Source of the DNA: an uncultured Bacteroidales bacterium
GTDB taxonomy: Bacteria; Bacteroidota; Bacteroidia; Bacteroidales; Paludibacteraceae
Direction: 5' to 3'
Length of the DNA: 64,000 nt
Assembly (NCBI GenBank): GCA_937891975.1
Contig: CALAUA010000022.1
Location: forward strand, 21,927 to 85,926
A model generated the notes under the pieces. It was not told the origin of the DNA. It saw nothing but the letters and a program-made list of their open reading frames with translations, and ran no database searches. This document shows, one piece after another, positions 1 to 6,941 of the stretch. The first letter of the stretch is position 1, and each line of letters opens with the position of its first letter. Position numbers and translations under genes: made by a program.

Positions 1-125
1 TGGGGTTGCTATTTATTATACCTTAACTTGCTAAGATAAATCTCCCAATAGCTTTTTGGTGCGTCTGGATATAGTTGTGGAATTAGGACTTTGATGCGTA
101 TGCGATTTTTGCGAATATCGGCATG

Positions 126-246
126 GCGCAGTATGGATGTGCTGTGAGTTGTCTTGGTAGTCGAAACATGCTCAACCACGCGAACGGAGTGAGCGAACCG
201 TGAAATCTCCCCCACGCGAACGGAGTGAGCGGACTGTGTAAAGGAT
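126..246 (+). repeat. Boundary repeat, left copy
   Basis: This segment begins GCGCAGTATGG, continues with CGAAACATGCT, a CACGC(G/A)AACGGAGTGAGCG core and a CTCCCCCACGCG stretch. The same blocks recur in the same order and orientation at 11505-11594, with different spacing between the first two blocks. The core occurs twice within this copy. The two copies flank the accessory block that carries the subtilase, ATPase, EVE-RES, TPR and TonB genes. The match is visible by eye; identity was not computed. Confidence 0.7.
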
Positions 247-302
247 TGTTTGAAATTCTCCGAAAAGGACTCTTTCTTTCCAGAGGAGAGCCAGTATACA
301 CG

Positions 303-332
303 AAAATAGCCACCCGTTAGGATGGCTATTTT
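303..332 (-). terminator. Hairpin terminator after nifJ-like fragment
   Basis: AAAATAGCCA and TGGCTATTTT form a 10-bp stem around a 10-base loop, with a T-rich arm on either strand. It lies just downstream of the minus-strand nifJ-like tail and is probably that gene's original terminator. The flanks (ATATGCAAAA before, TCGTGTATACT after, read on the minus strand) reappear around a different stem at 886-914. Confidence 0.6.
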
Positions 333-366
333 GCATATTCTCGCGTATGAGCGCGTTCCTTGAAGA

Positions 367-522
367 TTATTCCTTGTCCCAGTTGGTGCTGAGCATGCGG
401 AGATATGAGCGATAACGCCACTTAGCATTCTCTTGAGCTGCGGCAAACAATTCTGCTGCCTCCTCAGGGTATTGCTTAGCCACTGAAGCGAAATGTGAAG
501 CGATTAAGGCGTACCGCAGAAA
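367..522 (-). pseudogene. C-terminal fragment of pyruvate:ferredoxin oxidoreductase (nifJ-like)
   Basis: About 50 codons ending in a TAA stop resemble the extreme C-terminus of NifJ/PFOR: a run reading FASVAKQYPEEAAELF followed by AAQENAKWRYRSYL. This fits the family's terminal helix, which has an alternating E/A-rich pattern and a WRY motif. Upstream of about position 522 the frame continues to 606, but the residues no longer look like NifJ, and the rest of the roughly 1,180-residue enzyme is absent. I infer a remnant left by deletion or by insertion of the neighbouring accessory block. Its own terminator hairpin is preserved just downstream. The assignment is from remembered family pattern, so it is tentative; a small unrelated gene is the alternative. 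Confidence 0.45.
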
Positions 523-885
523 TGTCTGGGAGACATTGCAAGGAGTAAGTACGCCGCGCGAGTCCGAAGTAGCCCTCACCGCTACGAGGACATAGAACGA
601 CCGCACACGAACCCATCAAGAACACCTCGAACCATATCACACTGCAAGGGCATTGCGAGGAAGGCAAATAATTTGCCGATATGGTGAGAGGAGAATTGAA
701 AAGGGTGAGGCTGCTGTGGATAAAAGCAATACCCACGAACAAGAGGCAGCCGAAGCTCGGAGCGGACGCTCGCGAGAACGCTCAATGGCGCAGGAGATAA
801 CTACACATGCGACAAAAAGGAGTAACAAGGAATAATTCTCTATTAGGGACACACGCGACCTTCTGTGCGAGGATATGCAAAAAAG

Positions 886-914
886 AGAGAAGTTACCTAA
901 TAGGTAGCTTCTCT
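886..914 (+). terminator. Hairpin with terminator-like shape
   Basis: AGAGAAGTTACC and GGTAGCTTCTCT pair as a 12-bp stem with one G-T pair around a short TAATA loop. No intact plus-strand gene precedes it. Its flanks (GCGAGGATATGCAAAA upstream, TCGTGTATACT downstream) match those of the hairpin at 303-332 in inverted orientation, although the stems differ. Confidence 0.5.
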
Positions 915-1185
915 TCGTGTATACTCTCTATACTCTCCGATATGCAGTCCGCAGATTTCTTTTCAAATAATCTTGATAAAATAAAGTCGTGAGCGGAGCG
1001 AACAGCGTACTGGGAAGAAAAAAGAAGGACATGACCACTTAAAAGAACAATTAATTATGGGTTTTATTAAAGAATATAGTCCATCTATTAATAAGGAGCA
1101 CAATCTACTGCAGTCATTACTCCGTGTTCAAAAATATGAGTTTGACATTCTATATATTGGAATAACATTATTCATGAGTTTTTCA

Positions 1186-3513
1186 TTATTCAGCATTCCG
1201 TACCTCAATATCTTGACGAACTTCAATACTTTGATGAATAAAGTTACACTCGTTCAATTGATTTATAGTTTGGTTATAAACGATACCGCGTTTTTTGGGA
1301 TCTCGAATTGTCATTATCAAATAAGCATTGAATTGCAAGTCATCACGTTCCATGCTACTTTCTGTTTCTTCCCGGAATAACGCACTTAATTTTAATGCCC
1401 AATGACGATTGGCATTTAGAGCATTATGTTTATTGGTATCCGTCATATTTTCCAAGTTCACATGAAATTTTTTTATGGGAGAGAATTTATGCAACTTATC
1501 TATTCGATTACATTCCCACAAATCAGATCCTCCCTGAGTGCGTCTGCGGCTGTATTTGTCCTCCGACAACACATTAATACAGCCATCTAAACGTAGTGAG
1601 TTGCGATAATAACGTGAAGTATCTACATCTCCTAAATCTATATAATGTTCATCTGCATAAGTCAATAATTTCACATCAACATCAGTCTGACAATATTCTG
1701 CTCCTTGATTGAAATTTAAAATAGGATCTGTCACTAGTGTCATGGTGATGTCTCCATAAAAAAATCCATCTTCGATTAATCCTTCCGGAAAAACAAATTT
1801 TGCCACCTGATATTCATGCCCTTTCTGGAAATGACATGGGAAAACCATGGTTATTTCATTCTCATCGTTATGCATAATGTCACCAACCGCCTGTGGCACC
1901 CCAAAACCAATTTTACGAATTCGTTCCTCTAGTTCTTCATTAGCCATACCTAAAGGATACATCGCACTATGCACTAAAAGAGCTTTGACCAATAGTGGAT
2001 TATATTTATCTCCCAACATGTTGGCAATTGCAGCAGCAGATGCCGAGATGCGCGGCACAGCATAACTTGTTCCACACACTCCTATTATTCTTTCATATTC
2101 ATTGACAACTCGAATCAAATTTGCTTCGTCACCTCCCAAATTCGCCAAGTCGGGTTTGATAATAGATCCTGCAGCCAGTCCCAGACATGATACAGGAGAC
2201 CAATTTTCAACCTGATTTCCATCTTGATTGTTTTCATAAGTTGTTGCTCCTACTACTAAACTTAGAACAGAATCTGCGCCACATGTAATATGGTTTTCAT
2301 CTCCTCTCTTATTTCCAGCCGACTTGCATATCAAGATATTATGTTCCTTTTGTAACGTATCAAGTACTTTGGCATAATCAGATATTTCAGACAGCGATGC
2401 TTCTTTTTGAGACCCCATTGAAGAGCTCCATATTTTAATGTCTTGATTTCGAGCAATCGCTTTTTTGATTAAATCTATGCATTCATCTTCAGGAACCGTC
2501 ATAAAGCGAGAATTCGTATTAACCACACAACTTCTAATCTTACATGGTCCTGTTCCTGTTCTTGCCTCGTCACATAATTTATCCCCATACAATAATATAC
2601 TTGCTACTTGTGTACCATGATCCCTTGACACATCCTCCGGATCCCATTCCTCTGGAACCTGATTGTCACCATCCATCCAAACGCCCATTGATACCAGATC
2701 TTCTTCTATACCAGAATCCAACAACCCCACTATAGGATAATCAACTCCGGCTTGCGGTGTTTCGGATGGAACTTCTCCATCCCAATGATTATCAACTACA
2801 TTCAACGTCATATAAGGCATCTTCTGTACTGAATAAACGCCATCTAATGTAGCCAGACGTTCCATGAAATCTGCAGAATCCACTCTTGTTTTGTACAATC
2901 TCAATCCATTCACATAATCCAATCGCTGACATGATTGGCCATATTCCTCACACAATTGATGTAGATGGCGTTCGCATGCATGATTATAATGCTCATTGCC
3001 ATAATCTGCTAATTTTATTTTGAGCAACTGACCAGATGCGCTTTTTTCTATTGCCGGTTGAAACAAGCCAACAGATTCGATTGAAGCGTATGCTCGCAGT
3101 ACTTTTGTGGTTGCCACACTATATGCATTTGCATCAAAACGTCTAGCGATTTGTTGCAAGGCAGAGCGATTATTAACTTTAACCAATAGTTTCCTGCGTG
3201 CGGTCATACCTAGCACGTTCTTCTCTTCCCTTAGGTTCAATATTGACAAAATATCCTTGCGGTATGACTTTGCTTCTGCTTTTTGATGCAAATCTACTTC
3301 AAACAACAAGGGCATATCATTATGTTGCTGCTCTCTCTCATCAAAAAGCCGCATCCAAGAACTCATTTGCTCATATACATAGTTGCTTTGCTCTCTACAT
3401 ATATCAATATTATCTGTTATCCAACTTTGAAGAACATCTTGGCCACCACCTTCCGCCAAGAAGTCATCTTGTCTCTCGCGGAATTCCACTAATTGAATAG
3501 GTAAGTTTTTCAT
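1186..3513 (-). CDS. S8 family (subtilisin-like) serine protease paired with AAA+ ATPase
   Basis: A 775-residue protein with a central subtilase domain. The catalytic triad is visible: Asp266 in GLLDSGIEEDL, His299 in DHGTQVAS and Ser483 in GTSYAVP. The oxyanion Asn401 lies in KSAGNKRGD. There is no signal peptide, so it should act in the cytoplasm. The first 250 residues form an N-terminal region, and about 250 residues follow the catalytic core. Its ATG overlaps the stop of the upstream ATPase gene (ATGA), implying translational coupling. Cytoplasmic subtilases encoded beside an AAA+ ATPase recur in defence islands, and as I recall such pairs have been linked to anti-phage activity. That role is inferred here from architecture and neighbours. 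The natural substrate is unknown. A regulated housekeeping protease is the alternative. Confidence 0.85.
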   Translation of the reverse strand: MKNLPIQLVEFRERQDDFLAEGGGQDVLQSWITDNIDICREQSNYVYEQMSSWMRLFDEREQQHNDMPLLFEVDLHQKAEAKSYRKDILSILNLREEKNVLGMTARRKLLVKVNNRSALQQIARRFDANAYSVATTKVLRAYASIESVGLFQPAIEKSASGQLLKIKLADYGNEHYNHACERHLHQLCEEYGQSCQRLDYVNGLRLYKTRVDSADFMERLATLDGVYSVQKMPYMTLNVVDNHWDGEVPSETPQAGVDYPIVGLLDSGIEEDLVSMGVWMDGDNQVPEEWDPEDVSRDHGTQVASILLYGDKLCDEARTGTGPCKIRSCVVNTNSRFMTVPEDECIDLIKKAIARNQDIKIWSSSMGSQKEASLSEISDYAKVLDTLQKEHNILICKSAGNKRGDENHITCGADSVLSLVVGATTYENNQDGNQVENWSPVSCLGLAAGSIIKPDLANLGGDEANLIRVVNEYERIIGVCGTSYAVPRISASAAAIANMLGDKYNPLLVKALLVHSAMYPLGMANEELEERIRKIGFGVPQAVGDIMHNDENEITMVFPCHFQKGHEYQVAKFVFPEGLIEDGFFYGDITMTLVTDPILNFNQGAEYCQTDVDVKLLTYADEHYIDLGDVDTSRYYRNSLRLDGCINVLSEDKYSRRRTQGGSDLWECNRIDKLHKFSPIKKFHVNLENMTDTNKHNALNANRHWALKLSALFREETESSMERDDLQFNAYLIMTIRDPKKRGIVYNQTINQLNECNFIHQSIEVRQDIEVRNAE

Positions 3514-4607
3514 AATTGTGTAGATTTATTCATTATTTGTTTCACTTGACGCAATGAAATATTCAATTCATGAGATATTGTCGTTTGCGGAATGCCAGCA
3601 TTCGACATATATTGCACTAACGACTCCAGACTAATTTCTCGTTGCGTATAATTAAATATTTCTATAACCACATCCGGGTATGTCAGCATATCTTGTCCTT
3701 TCAGTACAGACTTTGCTTTTGCCTTATTTATAATTGTGTGCATATTAGCAGGCGAGTCCTTTTCTAACAAAACTGCCAACTGTCCTAATTGCTTGTTGTC
3801 TGAAATAAATTCACATGGAAAATCCCCAATTTGAGTTTCTAGAATTTTCTGTTTTTTTTCATTACTCGGATTTCCAATTTCAATTGTTGTTTGGAAACGT
3901 CTCCATACTGCTTTGTCCAACAATTCTGCATGATTGGTTGCTGCCATTAAGACGCTATCCGGGGACATACTATCTATATTTTGCAACAAACTATTAATCA
4001 CACGTTTCAGTTCTCCCAACTCATGCACATCATCACGCGCTTTGGCAATAGCATCAAATTCATCCAAGAACAAAATACAGGGACGTCCCTCTGCGAATTC
4101 AAATATCTTACGAATGTTCTTTGCCGTACTTCCCAACAATGATGACACAAGCGAATCTAAACGCACTACAAGCAATGGAAGACCTGTTTTTTCTGATATA
4201 TAGTGCGCAATTGATGTCTTTCCGCAACCAGGAGCTCCATGTAAAAGCATTGAAAGTCTTATATCAACACCGGCATTTAACAACTCCGTCCTTCTATTAA
4301 CCAAATCAATAAAATTTGACACTTGCTTATCAGCTAAATCTTCTAATACAATTTGCGTTCTATCTGCAATAGGAGGAACAACTTCCACCATTTGCAAACG
4401 GCTATCCGTATCTACAGGAAGATTCATATACTGATCCATGGTTGCCAAGTTTGCACGATTTCTTTCTAAGGTCTCATGAATGCTTTTGGCCATAGAAAAA
4501 TCTCCTTCGGATTCAAAATGAGTCGCTAATCGCTGAGAATAATTAACGATTTTGCGAACATCATTATGCAAGCCTCCTTCAATAATTCTTAATACTTCTG
4601 AATACAT
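3510..4607 (-). CDS. AAA+ ATPase with C-terminal helix-turn-helix-like segment
   Basis: A 365-residue protein. Walker A is GAPGCGKT at 124-131, Walker B is ILFLDEF with Asp182/Glu183, the sensor-1 Asn is about 225 (ATNH), and the arginine-finger candidates are in VWRRF (235-238). This is the FtsH/spastin-like AAA layout. The N-terminal 90 residues are helical and may bind a partner. The C-terminal 40 residues contain a helix-turn-helix-like pattern (GIPQTTISHELNISLRQVKQ), unusual for a protease-partner ATPase. It is first in a two-gene operon with the subtilase, which it overlaps by 4 bases. It has its own promoter at 4625-4656 and three GTTC-phased repeats upstream. By analogy with paired ATPase-protease systems it may feed or switch the protease, and the HTH could permit autoregulation. 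Both roles are inferences. Confidence 0.85.
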   Translation of the reverse strand: MYSEVLRIIEGGLHNDVRKIVNYSQRLATHFESEGDFSMAKSIHETLERNRANLATMDQYMNLPVDTDSRLQMVEVVPPIADRTQIVLEDLADKQVSNFIDLVNRRTELLNAGVDIRLSMLLHGAPGCGKTSIAHYISEKTGLPLLVVRLDSLVSSLLGSTAKNIRKIFEFAEGRPCILFLDEFDAIAKARDDVHELGELKRVINSLLQNIDSMSPDSVLMAATNHAELLDKAVWRRFQTTIEIGNPSNEKKQKILETQIGDFPCEFISDNKQLGQLAVLLEKDSPANMHTIINKAKAKSVLKGQDMLTYPDVVIEIFNYTQREISLESLVQYMSNAGIPQTTISHELNISLRQVKQIMNKSTQL

Positions 4608-4624
4608 ATTTTAAAAATTTTGTG

Positions 4625-4656
4625 CAAAAGTACTCTTTTTTTTTGACATGTGCAAA
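4625..4656 (-). promoter_or_regulatory. Promoter of ATPase-subtilase operon
   Basis: On the minus strand TTTG (4653-4656) is followed after 20 bp by TACTTTTG (4625-4632), an exact fit to the Bacteroidota TTTG / TAnnTTTG consensus. Transcription would start about 10 bases upstream of the ATG at 4607. Confidence 0.8.
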
Positions 4657-4672
4657 TTTTTTTGCATTTTTT

Positions 4673-4718
4673 GTTCCAAAAACACAAAAAATCGTTCCAA
4701 AAACACAGAAAATCGTTC
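4673..4718 (-). promoter_or_regulatory. Direct repeats with 21-bp period upstream of ATPase promoter
   Basis: GTTC starts at 4673, 4694 and 4715, exactly 21 bp apart. The two full units read GTTCCAAAAACACA(A/G)AAAATC on the plus strand. The array sits upstream of the -33 element, roughly from -50 to -95. Two helical turns per unit puts every copy on the same DNA face, as expected for an activator or cooperative operator. The HTH-bearing ATPase encoded just downstream is a possible ligand. Confidence 0.6.
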
Positions 4719-4848
4719 TAATATACAAAATTTAGTCATCGCAAACGGACTTTTCTATTCCCCCAAAAAATCCCCTTCCTAAAATGTCGGGAGAGGCATA
4801 AAGTGTGAAAAAGAATTATATAGGGACTTTTTTCTTGAATATGCAAGA

Positions 4849-6591
4849 TTATTTTACATTTATAGTTTTAAAATCAGACTCTTTCCAACTATGCTCCATG
4901 TATGAAAAATATGAAGAGTTATATTTTCGAGCAAAAAGTTTCTGGGATACATCAATTTTGTTGTTATTAATCGTTAAAGACGATAAATATTCTCTAAAGA
5001 AAGCTAATGAATCTTTAATATATTCATTCTCATAGCACTTAGGCCTTGCGACCCAAAACTTCTTTGCTAAATCCTCACAATATTTATTCGAGGATTCTTC
5101 TGATATCTTAACAGGAACCACGATACAATCCGCCAAGTAATAAGTTGAAGCACTATTAATAAAATCAAAATCATTATTTATTGCTGTAGAAGTATACTCT
5201 ATTCCTGCCAATTGAATTTTTTTGCTCTCTTCTCCTTCAATTTCTTGTTTTTTCTGATTTTTTACAACAATTATATGCAGCAATAGTTGAGGCAAGATAT
5301 ACTCTGGTTTAAAATTATCATATTCATTGGCGACCTTTAACGAGCAAGCTAAAATTATTGGAAGCATCCGGAGGAAAATCCGACAATTTTCTTCGGAATA
5401 CATTTCTTTCTGCAATCTTAAATCTAAGAGAAAGAAATCCATTTGTGCCTTTATAGCACTCGTTGCAAAATCGCTCAAAGCCGGTCGCCTCATCTCCTCC
5501 CAACACACATATATAGATTTGCCCAAGTATAGACATGGATACCCCGGTAGACTATATCGTTTTGTCGTAACAGAACCTCTTTTATTAAAAGGCACATGAA
5601 ATAAATCTTTTTCCTCGAATACTACTTTCTCATTCTCCCCTTTCAATCTTGTTCGATAGTATATATAATTTTTATGAATAGGAGCATATGGAAATCTTTT
5701 ATCCTTGTTCCTTTCCCACCATTCATCCAATTCTTTTATACTATTAAAGACATCTCCACGCATATATGATGCTATTACGTTTCTAACGACCTCTATATTA
5801 TCATCCATTTCATCCTCCACCAATGCATATGGTACTATGAGTTCTTTCTTTTTCGTCTTTATTCGAAATTTAATCCCATTCCCCATGGATTCACGCATCT
5901 TTTCAAATACATAGTTGATACGTTCCTCGAACGACCTATCATCAGAAGTATTATCTAGGTGCAGTTTGAGATTTTTAATTAATTGAACATATTCTATTGG
6001 ACTTGAAGATGGATGTTGTATAAGGAGTTCTTCAATCGCATTTGCAACATCCGAGAGATTGATATTCGTCTGAAGAGTACGTGTTTTTCTATATAAGTCT
6101 TTTTGTAAACTACTTCGCGGAATGTCTAATACTAGAGGTTCAACCTTACGATAGAATCCCAAATCTATTTCTTCACCTTTTGAAGTCAGTAATCTTGCCC
6201 CTTCTCTGCGTACTTTAGCGTCTTTTAGAAACCTTTCTCGTATATTCTCATTTGTTATGATTGTATCATCTATCAATCTATATATAGAAATAGCTTGATC
6301 CAAAGGCACTATCACAATATCACCGGATTTCATTTCATTAACGAAACGATTAAGGCTATATCGATTTTTTGGGAATGGACTATCAGAGTTCATTTCCCAT
6401 ATTGATTGCATCAATTCTTCAATTGCAGTAAGCCCAGATTCTCTAATCTTATTTAGATTGCTTTGCGCAGAAAAATCAGACCACCCTGTAGACAATATAC
6501 AATGGTCTCGAAGTAAACGACGAGACAAAAATAATCCGTTATTTCCTCCAGTAATTCGATGTAACCAATATTGTGGACGATGTTGCCCCAT
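4849..6591 (-). CDS. EVE/PUA-like domain fused to RES-type NAD-degrading domain
   Basis: A 580-residue protein without signal peptide. Residues about 5-155 resemble the EVE/PUA-like domain of modification-dependent restriction proteins: YWLHRITGG, then STGWSDF (34-40) and a closing NRFVNEMKSGDIVIVP (81-96). Residues 160-300 are helical and unassigned. Residues about 308-500 match the RES domain: YYRTR (311-315), RYSLPGYPCLYLG with Tyr355, CWEE with Glu366 (11 residues after Tyr355, as in known RES toxins), and Ser468 in EYTSTA. RES domains are known to degrade NAD+ by phosphorolysis, usually as Xre-linked toxins, but no antitoxin gene is visible here. I infer a single-protein abortive-infection device: a DNA-modification sensor coupled to NAD loss. 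It has its own promoter and lies next to the ATPase-subtilase pair on the same strand. Confidence 0.7.
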   Translation of the reverse strand: MGQHRPQYWLHRITGGNNGLFLSRRLLRDHCILSTGWSDFSAQSNLNKIRESGLTAIEELMQSIWEMNSDSPFPKNRYSLNRFVNEMKSGDIVIVPLDQAISIYRLIDDTIITNENIRERFLKDAKVRREGARLLTSKGEEIDLGFYRKVEPLVLDIPRSSLQKDLYRKTRTLQTNINLSDVANAIEELLIQHPSSSPIEYVQLIKNLKLHLDNTSDDRSFEERINYVFEKMRESMGNGIKFRIKTKKKELIVPYALVEDEMDDNIEVVRNVIASYMRGDVFNSIKELDEWWERNKDKRFPYAPIHKNYIYYRTRLKGENEKVVFEEKDLFHVPFNKRGSVTTKRYSLPGYPCLYLGKSIYVCWEEMRRPALSDFATSAIKAQMDFFLLDLRLQKEMYSEENCRIFLRMLPIILACSLKVANEYDNFKPEYILPQLLLHIIVVKNQKKQEIEGEESKKIQLAGIEYTSTAINNDFDFINSASTYYLADCIVVPVKISEESSNKYCEDLAKKFWVARPKCYENEYIKDSLAFFREYLSSLTINNNKIDVSQKLFARKYNSSYFSYMEHSWKESDFKTINVK

Positions 6592-6658
6592 AATTCATTG
6601 CACTGTATGTTCGTGCGCAACTTTTAAGGTTAATTAATGTGTTTTCTGAATTGCGGGG

Positions 6659-6690
6659 CAAAGTTACAACTTTTTTTTGACATAGGCAAA
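6659..6690 (-). promoter_or_regulatory. Promoter of EVE-RES gene
   Basis: On the minus strand TTTG (6687-6690), a 20-bp spacer and TAACTTTG (6659-6666) fit the Bacteroidota consensus. The predicted 5' leader is about 60 bases. Confidence 0.8.
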
Positions 6691-6778
6691 TAAATATTCC
6701 GATTTAGACGGAAATGCGGAGGCAAACGCAGAAAGCGACGCAAAATCAATTCATTTCACTTGCAAAATCAAAATATTA

Positions 6779-6810
6779 TTTGCTTATCTCGAAAAATTAT
6801 TGTATCTTTG
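6779..6810 (+). promoter_or_regulatory. Orphan promoter, antisense to TPR regulator end
   Basis: TTTG (6779-6782), 20 bp, TATCTTTG (6803-6810), an exact consensus fit. An AAAGGAGG sequence follows, then ATG at 6847 opening only a four-codon frame (MEYK). Transcription would continue antisense into the TPR regulator gene. It may drive a small RNA, or be what is left of a lost gene. Confidence 0.6.
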
Positions 6811-6941
6811 TAAGTCTTTTTGCAAAAAAAGGAGGTTTAAGAATAAATGGAATACAAATAGGAATAAATAGGCATGCGATGCACGCCATAGGATATGTTA
6901 AGGTGTTTGTGTGGAAGGTTCTTCAAAAAAGTTGCGAATGT

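Larger units (their letters stand above)
1..1185. other. Gene-poor accessory boundary region
   Basis: No intact gene is supported here. The stretch holds a nifJ-like 3' fragment (367-522), two terminator-like hairpins in opposite orientation (303-332 and 886-914), and copies of a short repeat with the core GAACGGAGTGAGCG at about 185-200 and 216-231. A related string, GTGAGCGGAGCGAAC, lies near 990-1005. Short open frames in all directions look like chance frames: they overlap each other, lack promoters and lack recognisable motifs. The region borders the subtilase gene and forms the left edge of the AT-rich accessory block. Confidence 0.6.
6592..6941. other. Intergenic region with two opposing promoters
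   Basis: It holds the minus-strand promoter of the EVE-RES gene and a good plus-strand promoter (6779-6810) pointing into the 3' end of the TPR regulator gene. No convincing gene lies downstream of the second promoter. A plus-strand frame running into the TPR gene (ATG at 6894) has no recognisable features. Confidence 0.6.

Noticed and set aside
9..446. 145-codon minus-strand frame at the left edge
   Set aside because: Runs through repeats, a terminator hairpin and the nifJ-like tail in another frame; a chance frame.
653..835. 60-codon plus-strand frame with charged composition
   Set aside because: No promoter, no similarity, composition dictated by palindromic repeats (GCTCGGAGCGGACGCTCGCG-like).
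1057..1380. 107-codon frame on the plus strand ending inside the subtilase gene
   Set aside because: Overlaps the subtilase 3' end antisense, and no similarity or promoter is visible.
4849..6591. Classical RES-Xre toxin-antitoxin pair
   Set aside because: The RES protein is far longer than stand-alone toxins and no small Xre-like gene lies on either side; the ATPase's HTH-like tail is not a good antitoxin candidate.
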